A stretch of DNA of 64,000 nt from contig NC_087258.1 in assembly GCF_037042905.1 (NCBI RefSeq), forward strand, positions 1,054,001 through 1,118,000, given 5' to 3'. Both the position numbers and the translations under genes were made by a program. Of this stretch, positions 33,280 to 45,612 are shown in pieces. The notes below the pieces were generated by a model, which saw nothing but the letters and a program-made list of their open reading frames with translations, was not told the origin of the DNA and searched no databases. The DNA is from Lytechinus pictus (taxonomy: Eukaryota; Echinodermata; Echinoidea; Temnopleuroida; Toxopneustidae). Every line of letters starts with the position of its first letter. Position 1 is the first letter of the stretch.

Positions 33280-34854
33280 AGGCTAAGCTAATTTTCTCCT
33301 TTTTCTGTGCTTTTTGACCAGCCAATTATTATTTCGTTTATTTACAGAAAACATTCTCTGTCGAATTTTTGTTGTTTTTTGTGTGCAGCTGGTCACATAT
33401 TTTGGTCTTGAACTATTGAGGACAAGTGTGATGTCATTGTTTTTATGGCAAGATAACAGGCGCACGTGCAGATGGCGGTTATTCAAGACGAACGTGGTGT
33501 AACACTCATGGATATTATGTTTTTTGACCTTTTGAAGTAATTAAAATCATTTTTACATTATAGCAGGTACCTCTAAATCGTTACATATATCCAGCTGATG
33601 CAGTAGAAAGAGAAGCACATCCGGCAATACGTTGATTGGAATGAACATGACAAAAAGAGAAAATATTGATAAAGGCTTGATGAAAATTCGTCAAAGAATA
33701 CGTGACGTAATATGCGATCAGCCTCCTCATTCATACATATAGCATTTATAGATAAATTTCATAAATTAATTTCTTATTGAAAATGACGGATACGATTGTT
33801 TTATCTTCCAAAATAGGGTATGAAAGGTCTGATGATGTACACGCGTATCACATAGATATATTTTCAAAAAATTCTCTCTTTTCCCTTGTCATGTTTGAGA
33901 CATCTTCTATCAGATTAGCTAGGGACGACGAAGAAATGCTATTTGATTGTTAGGTTTACATTTTATGAGCAATATTTAAGCTTCATCCACATTTCAATGT
34001 TTTCGTATTTTGTTCAAGTTAGATTGAGTAATCTAGTGAATTCTTAGTAGAACAGGCCAGAGCCCTAATGTCTGATGCATAGTCGAATAGTGATGGTGCT
34101 CCTCAGACCTCAGCCAATAAAAATCAAGAAAAGTTGTCAGATCTAACAACAAATTGCGATAAAATACTCTTCTGGGGTGTTTAATGCCTAGTTGAGTTGG
34201 GTATGAAAGACACGACTGCATTGGTCAGTTCATACCAAGAGGACGCTCAATACTGGATATTGATCAATAAGATTGCGCGTTGCATATCCTGCACGCGTTG
34301 GCATATGTCCATTAAGTCATACCACGGACCTACCTCTGTGAAACCCCCCCCCCCCCAGCCCGATCCCTACTTCAAATAAATTGAACCAGGAGAGGTGTTA
34401 TTGTTGATATTGAACACAGACAAATAAAAAAATGAATAAATAAATAACATCACTATCGATATATTCATGACTAGATAGATCGATTCTTCCAATTTTTCTG
34501 TGGGACCCTTTTATAGCAGAATAGTCTTACTGGCTGAGAGGAGAAAATCAGACTTGCATATACCATCACGGAGATTTTTAACGCTTTTGGATGCTTTATC
34601 AGGGCCTCGTTTCAAATACTACACACCATTCAGCCAATTGCGCTCGTATATTAACGGGTAAATGAATAACGGGTAATTGAATATGAATTGAAATTTTAAA
34701 AAAATGTATAATTACTTTCATCAATCGTTTACCAGATGCGAAATTTAATAAACACGGTAATGAATAGCTGATGTATATGCGTGTGTGTGAGTATGTAATT
34801 TGGTTTTTTAGACGTGCACCAATCATATATATGAATATCAAAGTTTGGGATCTA

Positions 34855-34935
34855 AAACGTCACCATAAGAAAGGATTCGAACCGCGGTCTCTACAGCGCT
34901 TGGATTACAGGCGCACGCCACAACGCCCAGCGCAA
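34855..34935 (-). mobile_element. 7SL-like/SINE fragment
   Basis: On the - strand, GCTGGGCGTTGTGGCGTGCG and then CCTGTAATCCAAGC resemble the 5' Alu domain of signal-recognition-particle RNA (I count 27 of 34 positions equal to the human sequence as I recall it). A tRNA-type B box, GGTTCGAATCC, follows after about 25 nt. A SINE fragment is more likely than a functional SRP RNA, since the rest of 7SL is absent. Confidence 0.5.
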
Positions 34936-35204
34936 TGGAGCAAAATTACATGAGTTGTGAGGGCGGTGTATTCTTATTTCAAAAATAACAACCAGTGCAA
35001 CATTTAGAAAAGATGGTCACTCCTCCAACCTTTTAAAATGTTGAATTAGCATTTCATTATTTTTTAGAGTGAAAGGTCTTAGAGTAGCTACACAACTTTT
35101 GTGACGTGAGTTTTGGGGTAATTCATTTAAGAACGGCAGGTTTGGATCGATGCTTATAGGTCCTATACTACAGGATACCCTACCGCCATGTCATCGGCAG
35201 ATGA

Positions 35205-35432
35205 TTTTTTTTTATTGTTATTGTTATACCGAGGTTTTTTTACCTGACTGCTAAGAAAGCACGAATGCCTGTGAGGAAGCAACCAGAGGACCGACGGCTT
35301 AAGGTCCTCTCCGAGGGACCTGGTAATGAGGATAAATGCCTTACCAAAGGGCACTAGCGCACCACTTGGGAATCGAACCCGGGTCACCGGAATCCGAAAC
35401 CCCCGCTCTACCGACTGAGCTATCGCGCCTCC
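35205..35432 (-). mobile_element. tRNA-derived SINE with conserved body
   Basis: The head on the - strand reads GCGCGATAGCTCAGTCGGTA with the B box GGGTTCGATTCCC. A body with TAAGGCATTTATCCTC and CTCGGAGAGGACCTTAA follows, then an (AACAAT)n-like end. The 91-aa ORF over it is a read-through of this head. Confidence 0.7.
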
Positions 35433-35697
35433 TTTCATACCAGGTGCAAATTCTTAGCCCAACAAGCTTCATGGGACAGGATATAAAGTATGGAGAGTGT
35501 AATTGACAAAGTACAAACACCTGGATATCGCTCGCAATCGCAGGTGAATGTCAAATCATTGCAATTCATTTATCCCCGATGAACATGTGATTATCAAAGG
35601 GGCAAGTCGACATTTTTGAACATCCGACCCCCATTTTTCTCAAGTTTTATTTCACTTCATTTCCGACCAAGTCATGGTCATTTTAGAGCATTACAGA

Positions 35698-37196
35698 CAC
35701 TGCACTGGCGTAAATCCCGGGGGATGGGGGGATATATCCCCCCACTTTTCGAGGAGGGGGGGGGGTGGCCTGTACAAAAATCCCCCCACTCTTTACAAAA
35801 GAAATTTAAAAAATCACAAGAGATAATTGTTTTATTGGTAAAAATTCTTCCTAAAATACCGCTTAACAAATAAAACAATATTATTGAATCATAAAATGCA
35901 AATAAAGAGCCAGTTCACCATTTCCAAACGAAATACTAATGTCCTTATTATAACATTGAAGAGAAACCCCCTTTTTTTCCAATTCATCAATGTTGGGGTC
36001 TTTGGGAAGGGAATAAGATGGAATGTCAAACATTTTTTAATGTAATCTCTAATAAAACCATTAAACCATCATGGGGTAAAAAATATAATAATATTAGAGG
36101 GGCATTTGCCATATGGACATACAGTGGCGTAACTACGGGGGGCATGGGGGGGGGCACATCCCCCCCCCCCCCCATCGGCTGACCAAAAAAAAAACGGGGA
36201 AAGGGGGAAAAGGAGAAAAGAGGGAGAAAGGTAGAGAAACGTTGTGGGAAAGAAGAAAATATTATTCAATATAATATTATATCATAATTATGTTAAGTTA
36301 CATTAAATAAGAAACATTTTTATCATAACTTTATGAGACATAATTTGCCCAGGGCCTACGTCTTCATTGTTCCTGCTGCTCGCATTGTCTGTTTAACGAG
36401 ATATATAATCCTGTTGTACTAGAACATCCCGTTTTCAAGTCAATATAAACCAAATATATTTCCTAGCACTTGAGTTATCATTGTTTTATGTAATGACATG
36501 TGCTTCTTTTTCATGACTCAAAAAGTGATTGCCCCATGTTAAGGTCTTCGTATATATGAAACATTTCCTGTCCGTGATTACGTTCGCATTAGTGGATTGG
36601 TGAGATATGTCTGATCTTCATGAATTCCTAAAATCAGTCCTTAAAATGTCTCTTCTTCTGATCTGAATATCAAAAATTTTCAGCTCGCGCTTCGCGCTCG
36701 CATCATTTGGTTAATGAAATACGTATGGTCCTAGTTAATTCCTACAAAGAAACCTTAGAATGTTCCACTTAAGGTCTGAATTATCTAAATTTTCAGCTCG
36801 CGCTTCGCGCTCGCATTGTTTAGCGAGAAAGGTACCTATCATGATTACACAAAGCTGATTATAATGTCCCTTCTTAGGTGTGAATATAAGAAAATTTAAG
36901 CTCGCGCTTCGCGCTCGCATTATTTGATCAGGGAGATACATATCCGTTTAATAACATTGTCTTTAAAATGTCTCTATTAGGTCGGTATAACTGGCAACTG
37001 AGCGCGCTCACTAGCGCACTCACTCAGTGATTCAAAAATTTTGCTAGTGCCCCCCCCCCCCAATGCCGTGACCCACGGTATGCCACTGTGGACATATCAA
37101 TGACAATTCCTTGCATATCTAACAACATGATTGCAAAAAAAAATACCAAAATATTTCAGTCATCCCCCCACTCATCAACACGGATTTACGCCAGTG
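35698..37196. mobile_element. Outer hAT-like element with 8-bp duplication ATTACAGA
   Basis: ATTACAGA at 35690-35697 and 37197-37204 flank CACTGCACTGGCGTAAATCC on the left and GGATTTACGCCAGTG on the right. An 8-bp target duplication with CAGTGGCG-like ends indicates hAT. The left end has an extra CACTG. The inner element (36122-37088) is inserted in it. There is no transposase frame. Confidence 0.75.
36122..37088. mobile_element. Inner hAT-like element with 8-bp duplication TGGACATA
   Basis: TGGACATA at 36114-36121 and 37089-37096 flank CAGTGGCGTAACTACGGGG and CGGTATGCCACTG. The interior holds cytosine tracts and three GCTCGCGCTTCGCGCTCGC copies at about 36682, 36795 and 36899. Confidence 0.8.
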
Positions 37197-38675
37197 ATTA
37201 CAGACTGCCAAAAGAACCAGAAATTCGAGACAGGAATTTTCTTTAAGGTCCCACATACATGACATATGGAGTCCGACTTACATATTCAATAGAATTGCCC
37301 AAAGGTATAAAAAAAATAAGGCTAAGTTCATTTTAGATAAGTTTAGATATCGAACCCATCTTTTACATGTTTTAGGTGCATTTCTGTAGAATCTGATATA
37401 CCACAGATGTTCGCAGCCATTATCATGAATATCGCAATCAAATGAATAACTTGTCTACCATTACCAATTTAATGCATTCGATTTCTATAACGACTGTAAT
37501 CACTACCAGGAATTTGCACGCTATGATTATGATTAAATGAAATATAAATCTCATTCTATTTCATATACAGTATACATACCTTTGCCATTATCATATCATG
37601 CATATTCTACATTTGCATTAATTCACGTTTAGCACATTACGTTAGATTTGTGTATGTTCAAGATTTCTAGTATATTTCCGTATCGAAGCGCACATAATAC
37701 CCGGTCATGATTATCGTTTCAAACTATGAAAAGTAGAATCTACAATATAAATTCTTAAATTAATGAACAGAAAATTATTAAACATATTATTTGGTATCAA
37801 GTTTTCTTTACTCCATTGAGTGCATACATGTATTCACTCTTCCGTGTGTTGTTTATATATATTTCAACCTGCACTTTACTGACCACTTAGATATGCATGG
37901 ATAACTTTCAAAATGAATTATACTTGAATGCCTTTTTTGAGAGCGTCATGGAGAATGTATTATAAGGTATAACTCAACAATATCGTGCACGAAAGCGTTT
38001 TCATACAAACTGCATGGTAACTGCGTGGAAATGCATTTTGTGAGAAAAAAAAGTTATTATTAGGTTTCTGAATTGAGCATGATATAATTATTATCCGAGT
38101 AGTCGTAAATTTATGAAGCGCTATTTAAAAACTTATTATTATTATTATTGAAGTATTCGGATCAATTGCCAATAGGATTAGTTTGAGAGCTTAATTTGCA
38201 AAATTTGTGTTCCTAACCCTAACCCTTATTGATTTAAGGATAGAGTGTAGTAGATTTCATGTGTTAAGGTTAATTACTGCCAAACATATTTCCGTACAAT
38301 TACAAATGTGAGCAGTCTTCTCCCGGTCATGCATTCTTTCTGGATTTTATGACATGATGAGAAAAGTTGAGAATGTGAGCTATTTATACACATAAACCGC
38401 AATCCTCCCGTTCCATTAATTAATGCATGGTAAACATGGTAAATGTCTTGAATTTCAGATTTCGAATTATTCATTTCCGTTCAACAAAATAAACAAAAAT
38501 ACAATGGTAGTATCAATACGTAATCAAAATGACACAGACAATTCAATAACATCACATTAAAAAAAATATTGAAGTTGGTTGCATTCAACAGAATTAGGCC
38601 CGTGAGCGTGTTTTGCATATTATAGGAATGTTGATGCAAGGAAAAAAATGTGTTTTTTATTTTTAATTATGTATG

Positions 38676-38703
38676 TACATATATATATATATATATATAT
38701 ACA
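38676..38703. repeat. (TA)n microsatellite
   Basis: An uninterrupted alternating AT run of about 25 bp. Confidence 0.8.
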
Positions 38704-39012
38704 CGATAAAACGAATGTGTATTTAGATAAGGGGCTGGGACTGACAGTTAATTACAGTAATGTCTTAGATCATTGTATGATTAGTTATGCTTTTATTCAA
38801 ACCAACTAATTAAAAAAGAAACTATTCACTTTTCAAGATCATTCATGCTGTTGTTGTCGAAACAAAATAATTACAAGCAAACTAAAGTCTGGTGTAAATC
38901 AAGATAAGGATACACATAATAACAATACAAAAATACAACAGTTCATCTGCAGATATGTTAAGGATTGATGGGTCTACTAATCTAATAATGAAATCAAAGT
39001 AAAGTTACTTAC

Positions 39013-39330
39013 CCTTTTCGTGACAATATCGTAAAGAAATTTCAGCTCTTAAGCTGAAAACCCATGATTTGGCTGTTTAGAATGCAGCGGATTGGCAGTG
39101 GAAGCAAAACTAAAAAGCAATAAGTTGACCTACGGTTCGAGATTATGACACGTTATGATTGCATTTTGTATTTGAGTCAGAACGCATCCAACCAAATCAC
39201 GCCATGGAACAAAATTATGGACTGCGATCGTTCAATCCCAAGTTTGCTGTGCACGTTGAAAGCTGAAGAAATTTCAAGGAGTGGCTGCACTCCCTGCACA
39301 AAAAAGGACATCAATTAAATTTTCTTTTGA
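39013..39330 (-). other. Candidate 5' UTR first exon of gene C
   Basis: On the - strand a good donor (AAAAGG then GTAAGTAAC, intron starting at 39012) closes a less AT-rich segment with no long ORF. It lies upstream of gene C in the right orientation, and gene C's ATG exon appears to start with an acceptor. The 5' end is not defined, and no TATA box was identified. Confidence 0.3.
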
Positions 39331-40136
39331 CCTTCTTTTGTGGGGGAATGCTCTATGGTCTCCTCAAATTTCAAACGGAGTAGCCAGAGAACACACAGTG
39401 CTTGCAAGGTATAAGCGATGTCAGTAACGTTAGAAGGTGATTATTGGTTTGCTGGTATACTTGATAATTAACAGGGCAGGATTCTGTTTCATCCTGACAA
39501 AGACACAACACGCGAATTGGTTCTGCTGTTGGTGGTGTTATCGTTTTCAAATCGTATAATTTCTTAATTATTTTCTATAATAACAAATAAAACACCACAT
39601 ACTATATTTCTGCAAATAACATATAGGCCTACAATAACACATGCAGGAAAAGAATATAGTTGGCGTAGTCGAAAAAATAAATCTACAGTAAAAGAATGCT
39701 TCTCAATCTATTATCAAAGAAGACAAATTTCTTAGTTTTAACATGTTTAACATACCAAATATAATGCTCAACAGATAAATGAAAGTTCAACATAGATTTG
39801 AAGCATTCTGTATCAATGCATTTTATTTGCATTTATTCAAAACGTGTCATATTTTAGATACAAAATATTCAAATAAATATTTTATTTACTTAAAGTAACT
39901 ATCTTTTAAAACAAAATATTGTATATCAATAATAAAAAACGACTACTAATTGTATTTGTTTTTTTTTTCTTCAAAGAATAATGCCGTTTTCATGAAGAAG
40001 ATCTAATAGTTTATTTACACCTTTTTAATACCAACATTTCTTGTCAATCTCAAATATTATTCCATTTTCAATGAGCTATATTGATATTGATGTCCAGCGT
40101 TATTGTTAAGTCCATGACTGAGCAACATCCAGAATA
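39331..40136. other. AT-rich non-coding DNA
   Basis: No ORF, repeat unit or splice-supported exon was recognised. If the exon at 39013 is real, its promoter would lie at the left edge of this stretch. Confidence 0.5.
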
Positions 40137-40488
40137 ATAATAATAGCCAATTTTTTGTAAAGCGCTTTTCCCAGAATGGCTCAAAGCCAGTTACAGCATA
40201 TCATTACCCCGGTCATTGGATTAATTTCAATCCCGCACGGAAAGTGCACAATTTCCACTCCCTTGGGAGCATTCCTTGCATTCATCGCAGCCTCATTATG
40301 GCGCTAGCAAAATAAAACATACAATACCTTTCGCATCCTACCGGGTACCCATTTAGCACCCTGGGTCGAGAGTGGCAAAGTGTGGATTAACGCCTTGCCA
40401 AAGGACGCTAGACCGCGGTGGGATTCAAACACACGACCCTCTGTTTACAAGGCGAGAGCCAGAACCACTACACCACGGCTCTTCCACT
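40137..40488 (-). mobile_element. tRNA-Thr-like SINE, near full length
   Basis: The head on the - strand has GTGGTGTAGTGGTT, an anticodon loop CTTGTAAA (TGT, Thr) and GGGTCGTGTGTTTGAATCCC. The body carries CTTTGGCAAGGCGTTAATCC, and the 3' end is AAAGCGCTTTACAAAAAATT followed by (ATT)n. The order of head, body and tail is complete. Confidence 0.75.
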
Positions 40489-40539
40489 GAGGTGAATGAG
40501 GTTTCAATGTCTATTCTGTAAATGAAGACCCTGCTAGAA

Positions 40540-40790
40540 ATAACATCGTCAAACAGTGTGAGCACAGTGTGTTCTTATAGTGGACTATGTCAAAATATCC
40601 GATTCACACTCTTAAAAATATGCTCAAATTAAAAAGTGTGAATATAACAATATGGGCACCTCGACAGTGTGACTGCTCACATTGTCGACTATGTAAACAT
40701 TATTTTGATTCACACTGTTGAAATGCTAAAATTTAACAGTATGCGTGAACACACTGTGGGACACTGTGTAGTTTCCAATGTGGTTTTTAG
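40540..40790. repeat. Foldback repeat rich in CACACTGTT/AACAGTGTG
   Basis: CAGTGTGAGCACAGTGTG at the left is partly inverted at the right (GAACACACTGTGGGACACTG). Internal TTCACACT blocks repeat near 40600 and 40708. Probably a MITE; the ends are uncertain. Confidence 0.45.
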
Positions 40791-42744
40791 TCTATTGTTG
40801 TATTATTTTAAAGATCTTTGCAGCCCAACAAATTAGTTTGTAGGCCGACATGCGGAAAGGTGTTTCCATATTAAAGTTCTAGTAAGTATTAATACGTAAA
40901 CAATATATGATATCTTGAAGTCATCAATTGATTGATTAAAAATGACTTGTTGAGTGGTTGTTCTAATCAATAGTTTCCTTCCTGATCTGATTTCATTTTC
41001 CATATGCTGTGAATCATTGATTGTCGTCTGGATTTTTATATCAGTAAAAGAAATAATAAACAGCTTATATCAAAACACAATCGGAGTATGAAGATTACAT
41101 AAAAAGGGTGATTTACTCATATAGCGGAATAGAAAGAGGAACACTAGCATGACTAGGAACATTAATCTAGAGGAAAACTTGTTGAAAAACAAAATACCTT
41201 GTTCGAGAAAACATTCACTTACAAACACTCGTTTATTAAATCTATTCAATTATCAATCATAAAACGTGTTACAGCGAGAAGAACATAGTTCGTGAAAATT
41301 TAGAATTTATTCATATTTTTTCTTACAGCGAGGAGAGTCACGCATAAACGGGCGACGGAAATCTGCTTGGATCATTTTACATAGTATACCAGGGTAGTTG
41401 ATCAGATAGATGAGACCATAACGACCTTATTTTGTTAACAGAATTTGTGCATTTATTGCGAAAAAGCCTTCATAACATTTCCATTCATTACACAATCGAT
41501 ACAATCCGATAGACTATTCAATTTATTATGTTTTCCGTCGATTTTTATTTGTATGCAATAAGATCATGACAATTGGATGAACGGATGTGCCGTGATATCT
41601 ATATCACAAATACCTGATATCTATATCACAAATACGCAGCCGTTAGAACTTATGACAGTTAATAGCCTCTTGTGCAAGATGGTCAAGGCAAAAAAAACAT
41701 CCATGAATATCATTTACATTGTGTCCTTCTTATTTTCTTCCATAGACAGATCAAACAGAGTCAGACATAATATCAGTTGGAGAGTTTGTGAGTATATGCC
41801 TCTATTTGCTTGGTCCTGTATTAATGATACATGTTTTCGTATATAGTCAAGATCTCACTAGCACGTTCATGACGTTGATAGTCATTCGCAATGTAGTGGC
41901 GGATCTATAGGGGGGAAAGGGTGCCATGAACCCCCTTAAAGGTTGGTGCCTTAGCTGTTGTCAAAGATGTTGCGGAACGAAAACCTATGGGGGGTAGAGA
42001 TCTAGCCCCCACTGAACACGATGGAGCTATACACCATTGCCCCGACATGTGTCCCTCTTCCAAGTCTTTGATGACACATACTGACCCTGCAGTCCAAGGG
42101 ATCTAGGCCTATATACAGTATTTACATCGTAGTCAAACCGCTTACCTGGAACTTAATACTACGACAGTGCCCCTCGATCGTTGCAGTATACCCCGCCGCA
42201 CACGACACAATCCGACTATACGAGGCGTTTTTTTTTTTCGTTTTTTTTAAATTGCACTTTGCATTAAATATGAATGTTCCTAGAAGTAAAGTTTATCTAA
42301 AATTAAGTTCGGCAATAATACTAGAAAGACTAGCATAATTTGTCTGCGCTACAAGCCCTATTGAGATGGGAGTAAAGTCCAATTCGATGTGCGCAGGTCG
42401 TAGCCGATGGTGAATTCATTAGTGTTTGGAATTGAATTTGCTTTTGTTCCTACAAGGGAGCTCGAAATACAGCAGATTTTAGTATTTATAACGGTATTTG
42501 GAACTTTGATTGTGAGAAATTCACAAAGAGCTATAACAGATTCTTTGAAAATCTAATCGCATACACGCATCACCCCCAGGGTAATATTATGACTTGTGGT
42601 CCTCATGACTAGTGGGCTTACCACGTTATAAGAGGCACACAATAACTATTGAATAGAGTATTAACAAATTTAGTTACATTATTATCAGTGTTTATATTTC
42701 AATAAATCAATATTGCAATCACCCATGATGTATACCATTATGTT
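40791..42744. other. Non-coding DNA with one cytosine-tract element end
   Basis: No gene is seen. GTAGTGGCGGATCTATAGGGG at about 41892 resembles a hAT-like cytosine-tract element end, but its partner was not identified. A GATATCTATATCACAAATAC direct repeat lies at about 41595-41635. Confidence 0.45.
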
Positions 42745-43300
42745 ATCTTTCAACAGGGGTGAAATCTAGAGTCAATGCTGCATTAAAGTTATGCAGATTT
42801 ACACTTAGGAGGCTTAAACACCACCGACACCAATTACAATATTTTACCTACTGGTTGACTAATAGAATTAAAAATAGACTCACAAGAAGTTCCATCACTT
42901 ACAAGATCACGTCTCTCAAAATACAAATAGGTGTTCTTTACATAAAGTCGAACTCCACCTCCTAACTTTCCATATCTATGGGAAAATAAGAGTTAAACAG
43001 GCATATTAGGCAACTTTTCAGCATCGTTTAGCCAAGTTTCAGATAAGCTAATGACATTTAAGAAAGTCTTAGAAATCATATATTTAATCAAAGTTCTTAT
43101 TAATGCTTTTCGAATTGAGTGTATTAAAGAAAAAAAGGTGTCACTGGCATTAATATCCTTGAGCTTGTTAACAAAGCTATCAATAACATAGTAATTGCAT
43201 TGGGGTTTAGAAAAATTTCGAAAACAATTTTCATCAGGATCAGGACCCTCATTTCCATAAAGGACATCACCAATTGCGAAAACATTTTTGCTAGTCTATC
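42745..43300 (-). pseudogene. CR1/L2-like LINE endonuclease remnant
   Basis: Decayed coding sequence of a non-LTR retrotransposon on the - strand, read across frameshifts and stops. In order it shows DPDENCF (about 43245), VISLSETWLNDAE (about 43015-43060), YGKLGGGVRLYVKN (about 42935-42985) and a GVVFKPPK-like block (about 42810). The SETWL and GGGV.LYVKN motifs are typical of the apurinic endonuclease domain in CR1/L2/Jockey-type LINEs. No reverse transcriptase follows, so the copy is truncated. It is not a host gene. Confidence 0.65.
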
Positions 43301-43534
43301 CTAGTTAATATAGAAACTTGGTTCATCAATGTGATTAATAGGTAATTATACAGAGCATGACATGAAAGAAGAGTAACATTCATTCCAGGCTACAGGATCA
43401 ATATCATTATTACATAAATAACAATAGTAGTATATATAGGTACCCCTCGGCATCCCATGGAGCAGGTGGAGCAAGGTTAGCTCCACAATGACGTCATACC
43501 TAATTACGGATATTACATCATCATGACTATGCAT

Positions 43535-43915
43535 GATGTCATTTCCTGTTTCAATTAGATAGCTGTTAACATGGTTAATGAGGAGGGGGGAAATTGTATT
43601 TCCCCCCGCATGAAGCCAAAGCATGCTTGATCATTCGAGCGTAACAATATTGCATAACGCAAGTGTTTTAATTAGAGAGGTGTTAATGAGGAGGGAAAAC
43701 AGGTATTTTCCCAGCGCATATGAAACCAATGCACGATTGATCGTTCGAACATAACGATATTGCGTAACATTTGTATCATGGTTATGTGTGATGTCATTTC
43801 CTGTTAAAATTATATAGGTGTTAATGCTGAGAAGAAAATGTGAATTTCCCCCGTGCTTGAAGCCAACACATGGCTGATCAGTCGAGCGTAGGGTATTGCA
43901 GTATAATATCTAGTG
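43535..43915. repeat. Three diverged tandem units of about 125 bp
   Basis: Each unit contains TAATT..ATAG.TGTTAAT, then a G-rich to C-rich block, then a GATC..TCGA.CGTA stretch followed by an ATATTGC-like end. Units begin near 43535, 43668 and 43788. GATGTCATTTCCTGTT opens the first and third. Confidence 0.6.
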
Positions 43916-44660
43916 GGTTATATAATATTGCATGGAATTTTAAAAGTAATATAGCCTTAAAACGGACATACTGAAGCTATTCGACATGCACTCATCGGAG
44001 TAAAATCGCATGAAAGAATGAAACGCTAGAGCAAAACAATATATAATAGCACCGAGACTAGTCAATGGACACTAAATGGCGAGCCATTTTTGGCTGTCAA
44101 GGTAAACAAGTTGGGCTTAGTACCAGCCGTAAATCGAAGCGAAGCAACTAAAATAACGCAATGGTTCTTACTATCCCCTTCTGGTAGCACATCATCGGGT
44201 CTGTTATCTGTATATACGCTGCCTCAAGCATGCGCAAATGAGTGAAACTCCTTGCTCGACTGAGCACCTTAAACCAAGATGAACAGTATTGTTCAGCGCA
44301 TGCTTTGTTGCTCAGCAAGTGGTTTAGCAATAGCCGAACTACTACTACCATCCGTCGCAGTATACTAGATGTACGTCTTCTGCCATTCCCGACCTTTCGT
44401 TTCAGGACGCGCACGCTTATTTACGACGGTAGTTGATTTTGGAAGAGACTTTTTGGGCCCGTCATCATGGTCGTAAAATTCTGTCCTGCAATGCAAATTG
44501 TGTGACATGAGATTTTTTTTTCGTTTCGCATCTGCGACGGAAACATTCAATATGCGTTTCGTGTGCAAAATTCTGGTTGCTACTATGGTAACAGCGATTT
44601 ATCCGATTTAGGACGACTTTCCAAATCCACTTTTGGTTCCTCCCAGAGCTCGAGAAGCCG

Positions 44661-44958
44661 CCCGGGGGGCCCACTCCCATTGAATAGTGGATACCAGGCG
44701 CGACCATACGTAAAAAGGGAAAGAGTGGGGAAGTACGTTACGTATAGGCATATGTAGCGTTATAAGGGTGTCAAAAACGATGATTAAAATACTGAAAAAC
44801 GGGATATATTTCTAATACTTGTAGGGTGTCACAACCCAAATACTTAAGAGATGCATTTTCATAATCTGGAAAAGACTTACTTCCATTGTTTAGGGTGCTT
44901 TTCAAAACCCCATGGTCGCGCCTGGTATCCACTCATCAACGGAAGTGTACCCCCCGGG
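44661..44958. mobile_element. Foldback element with CCCGGGGGG ends
   Basis: GTGGATACCAGGCGCGACCA near 44687 is inverted as TGGTCGCGCCTGGTATCCAC near 44913-44932. The outer ends CCGGGGGG and CCCCCCGG also pair. A related element is at 63068-63513. Confidence 0.7.
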
Positions 44959-45488
44959 AAATCCCCCATTTCTGCGGAAAGTAAAACATACTGCCCGTTA
45001 CATTGTGTGCTAGAGGCTCATCGTTTGTGTATAAGGAGCAGGCAATTGAAGAAACCCCGCAAATTTAGATGTTTTTTCAGACGGTTTATGGCGTATTGCA
45101 TGCTGTGTATATGTCAACGCATGCGAAAATGGTTCCGGCTGGAGAGGTGATCTGACTCATGGAATCAATTGCCAGTGATCCACCAATAATGTACATTAAA
45201 TGCAATATCGATTCGATGGACTGTAATGATCTATATCTAAGCCTTAATTCGGTAAGTTTTTCCTTACTCAATATGTACTCGATTTGTCTGGAAAACCACT
45301 TTCTTATCCATGTCATAATCTACATTTCGCATGTCTCCAGCCAGCTGGAGTCATAGCCATGATACAGGTACAGTCCCGCCGCGAGCTCAGGCAGGCAAAT
45401 GGCATGGCATGCTGGTATCATAGAGCTATTATAGCTCCATGCTGGTATCGTATGAAAGAGCTTTGCACACGAAAAGCAAGATCTATAG

Positions 45489-45612
45489 CGCCTGTAACAC
45501 AAAGCTTAGCAATGATTGTAGAACAGTTTTCTACGTTTGATTGTATTGACTGTAACGTACAATCAATCTGAAATCGAGTCTATGATTAATCGCTAACGTT
45601 TGAGTTACCCGA
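45489..45612. mobile_element. MITE with CTGTAACACAAAG end, copy 2
   Basis: GCCTGTAACACAAAGCTTAG and GCAATGATTGTAGAACA match the element at 28868-28998. The right end (AACGTTTGAGTTACCCG) is more diverged. Confidence 0.65.

Larger units (their letters stand above)
31668..39012. other. Probable 5' UTR intron or upstream region of gene C, filled with repeats
   Basis: No coding exon is supported across 7.3 kb. It is bounded on the right by a donor-like site on the - strand (39012) and on the left by the acceptor of the ATG exon. Treating it as one intron is an inference. It holds nested MITEs, nested hAT-like elements, SINEs and a 7SL-like fragment. Confidence 0.4.

Noticed and set aside
35163-35438. 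91-aa ORF on the - strand, and a possible tRNA gene
   Set aside because: The start is the tRNA-like SINE head read as protein. The head lacks a paired acceptor stem and is followed by a SINE body.
42759-42965. 68-aa + strand ORF as a gene
   Set aside because: It is the antisense of the LINE endonuclease remnant, which reads better on the - strand.
44148-44757. Overlapping short ORFs on both strands
   Set aside because: They overlap an inverted-repeat region and a foldback element; no domain or exon signals.
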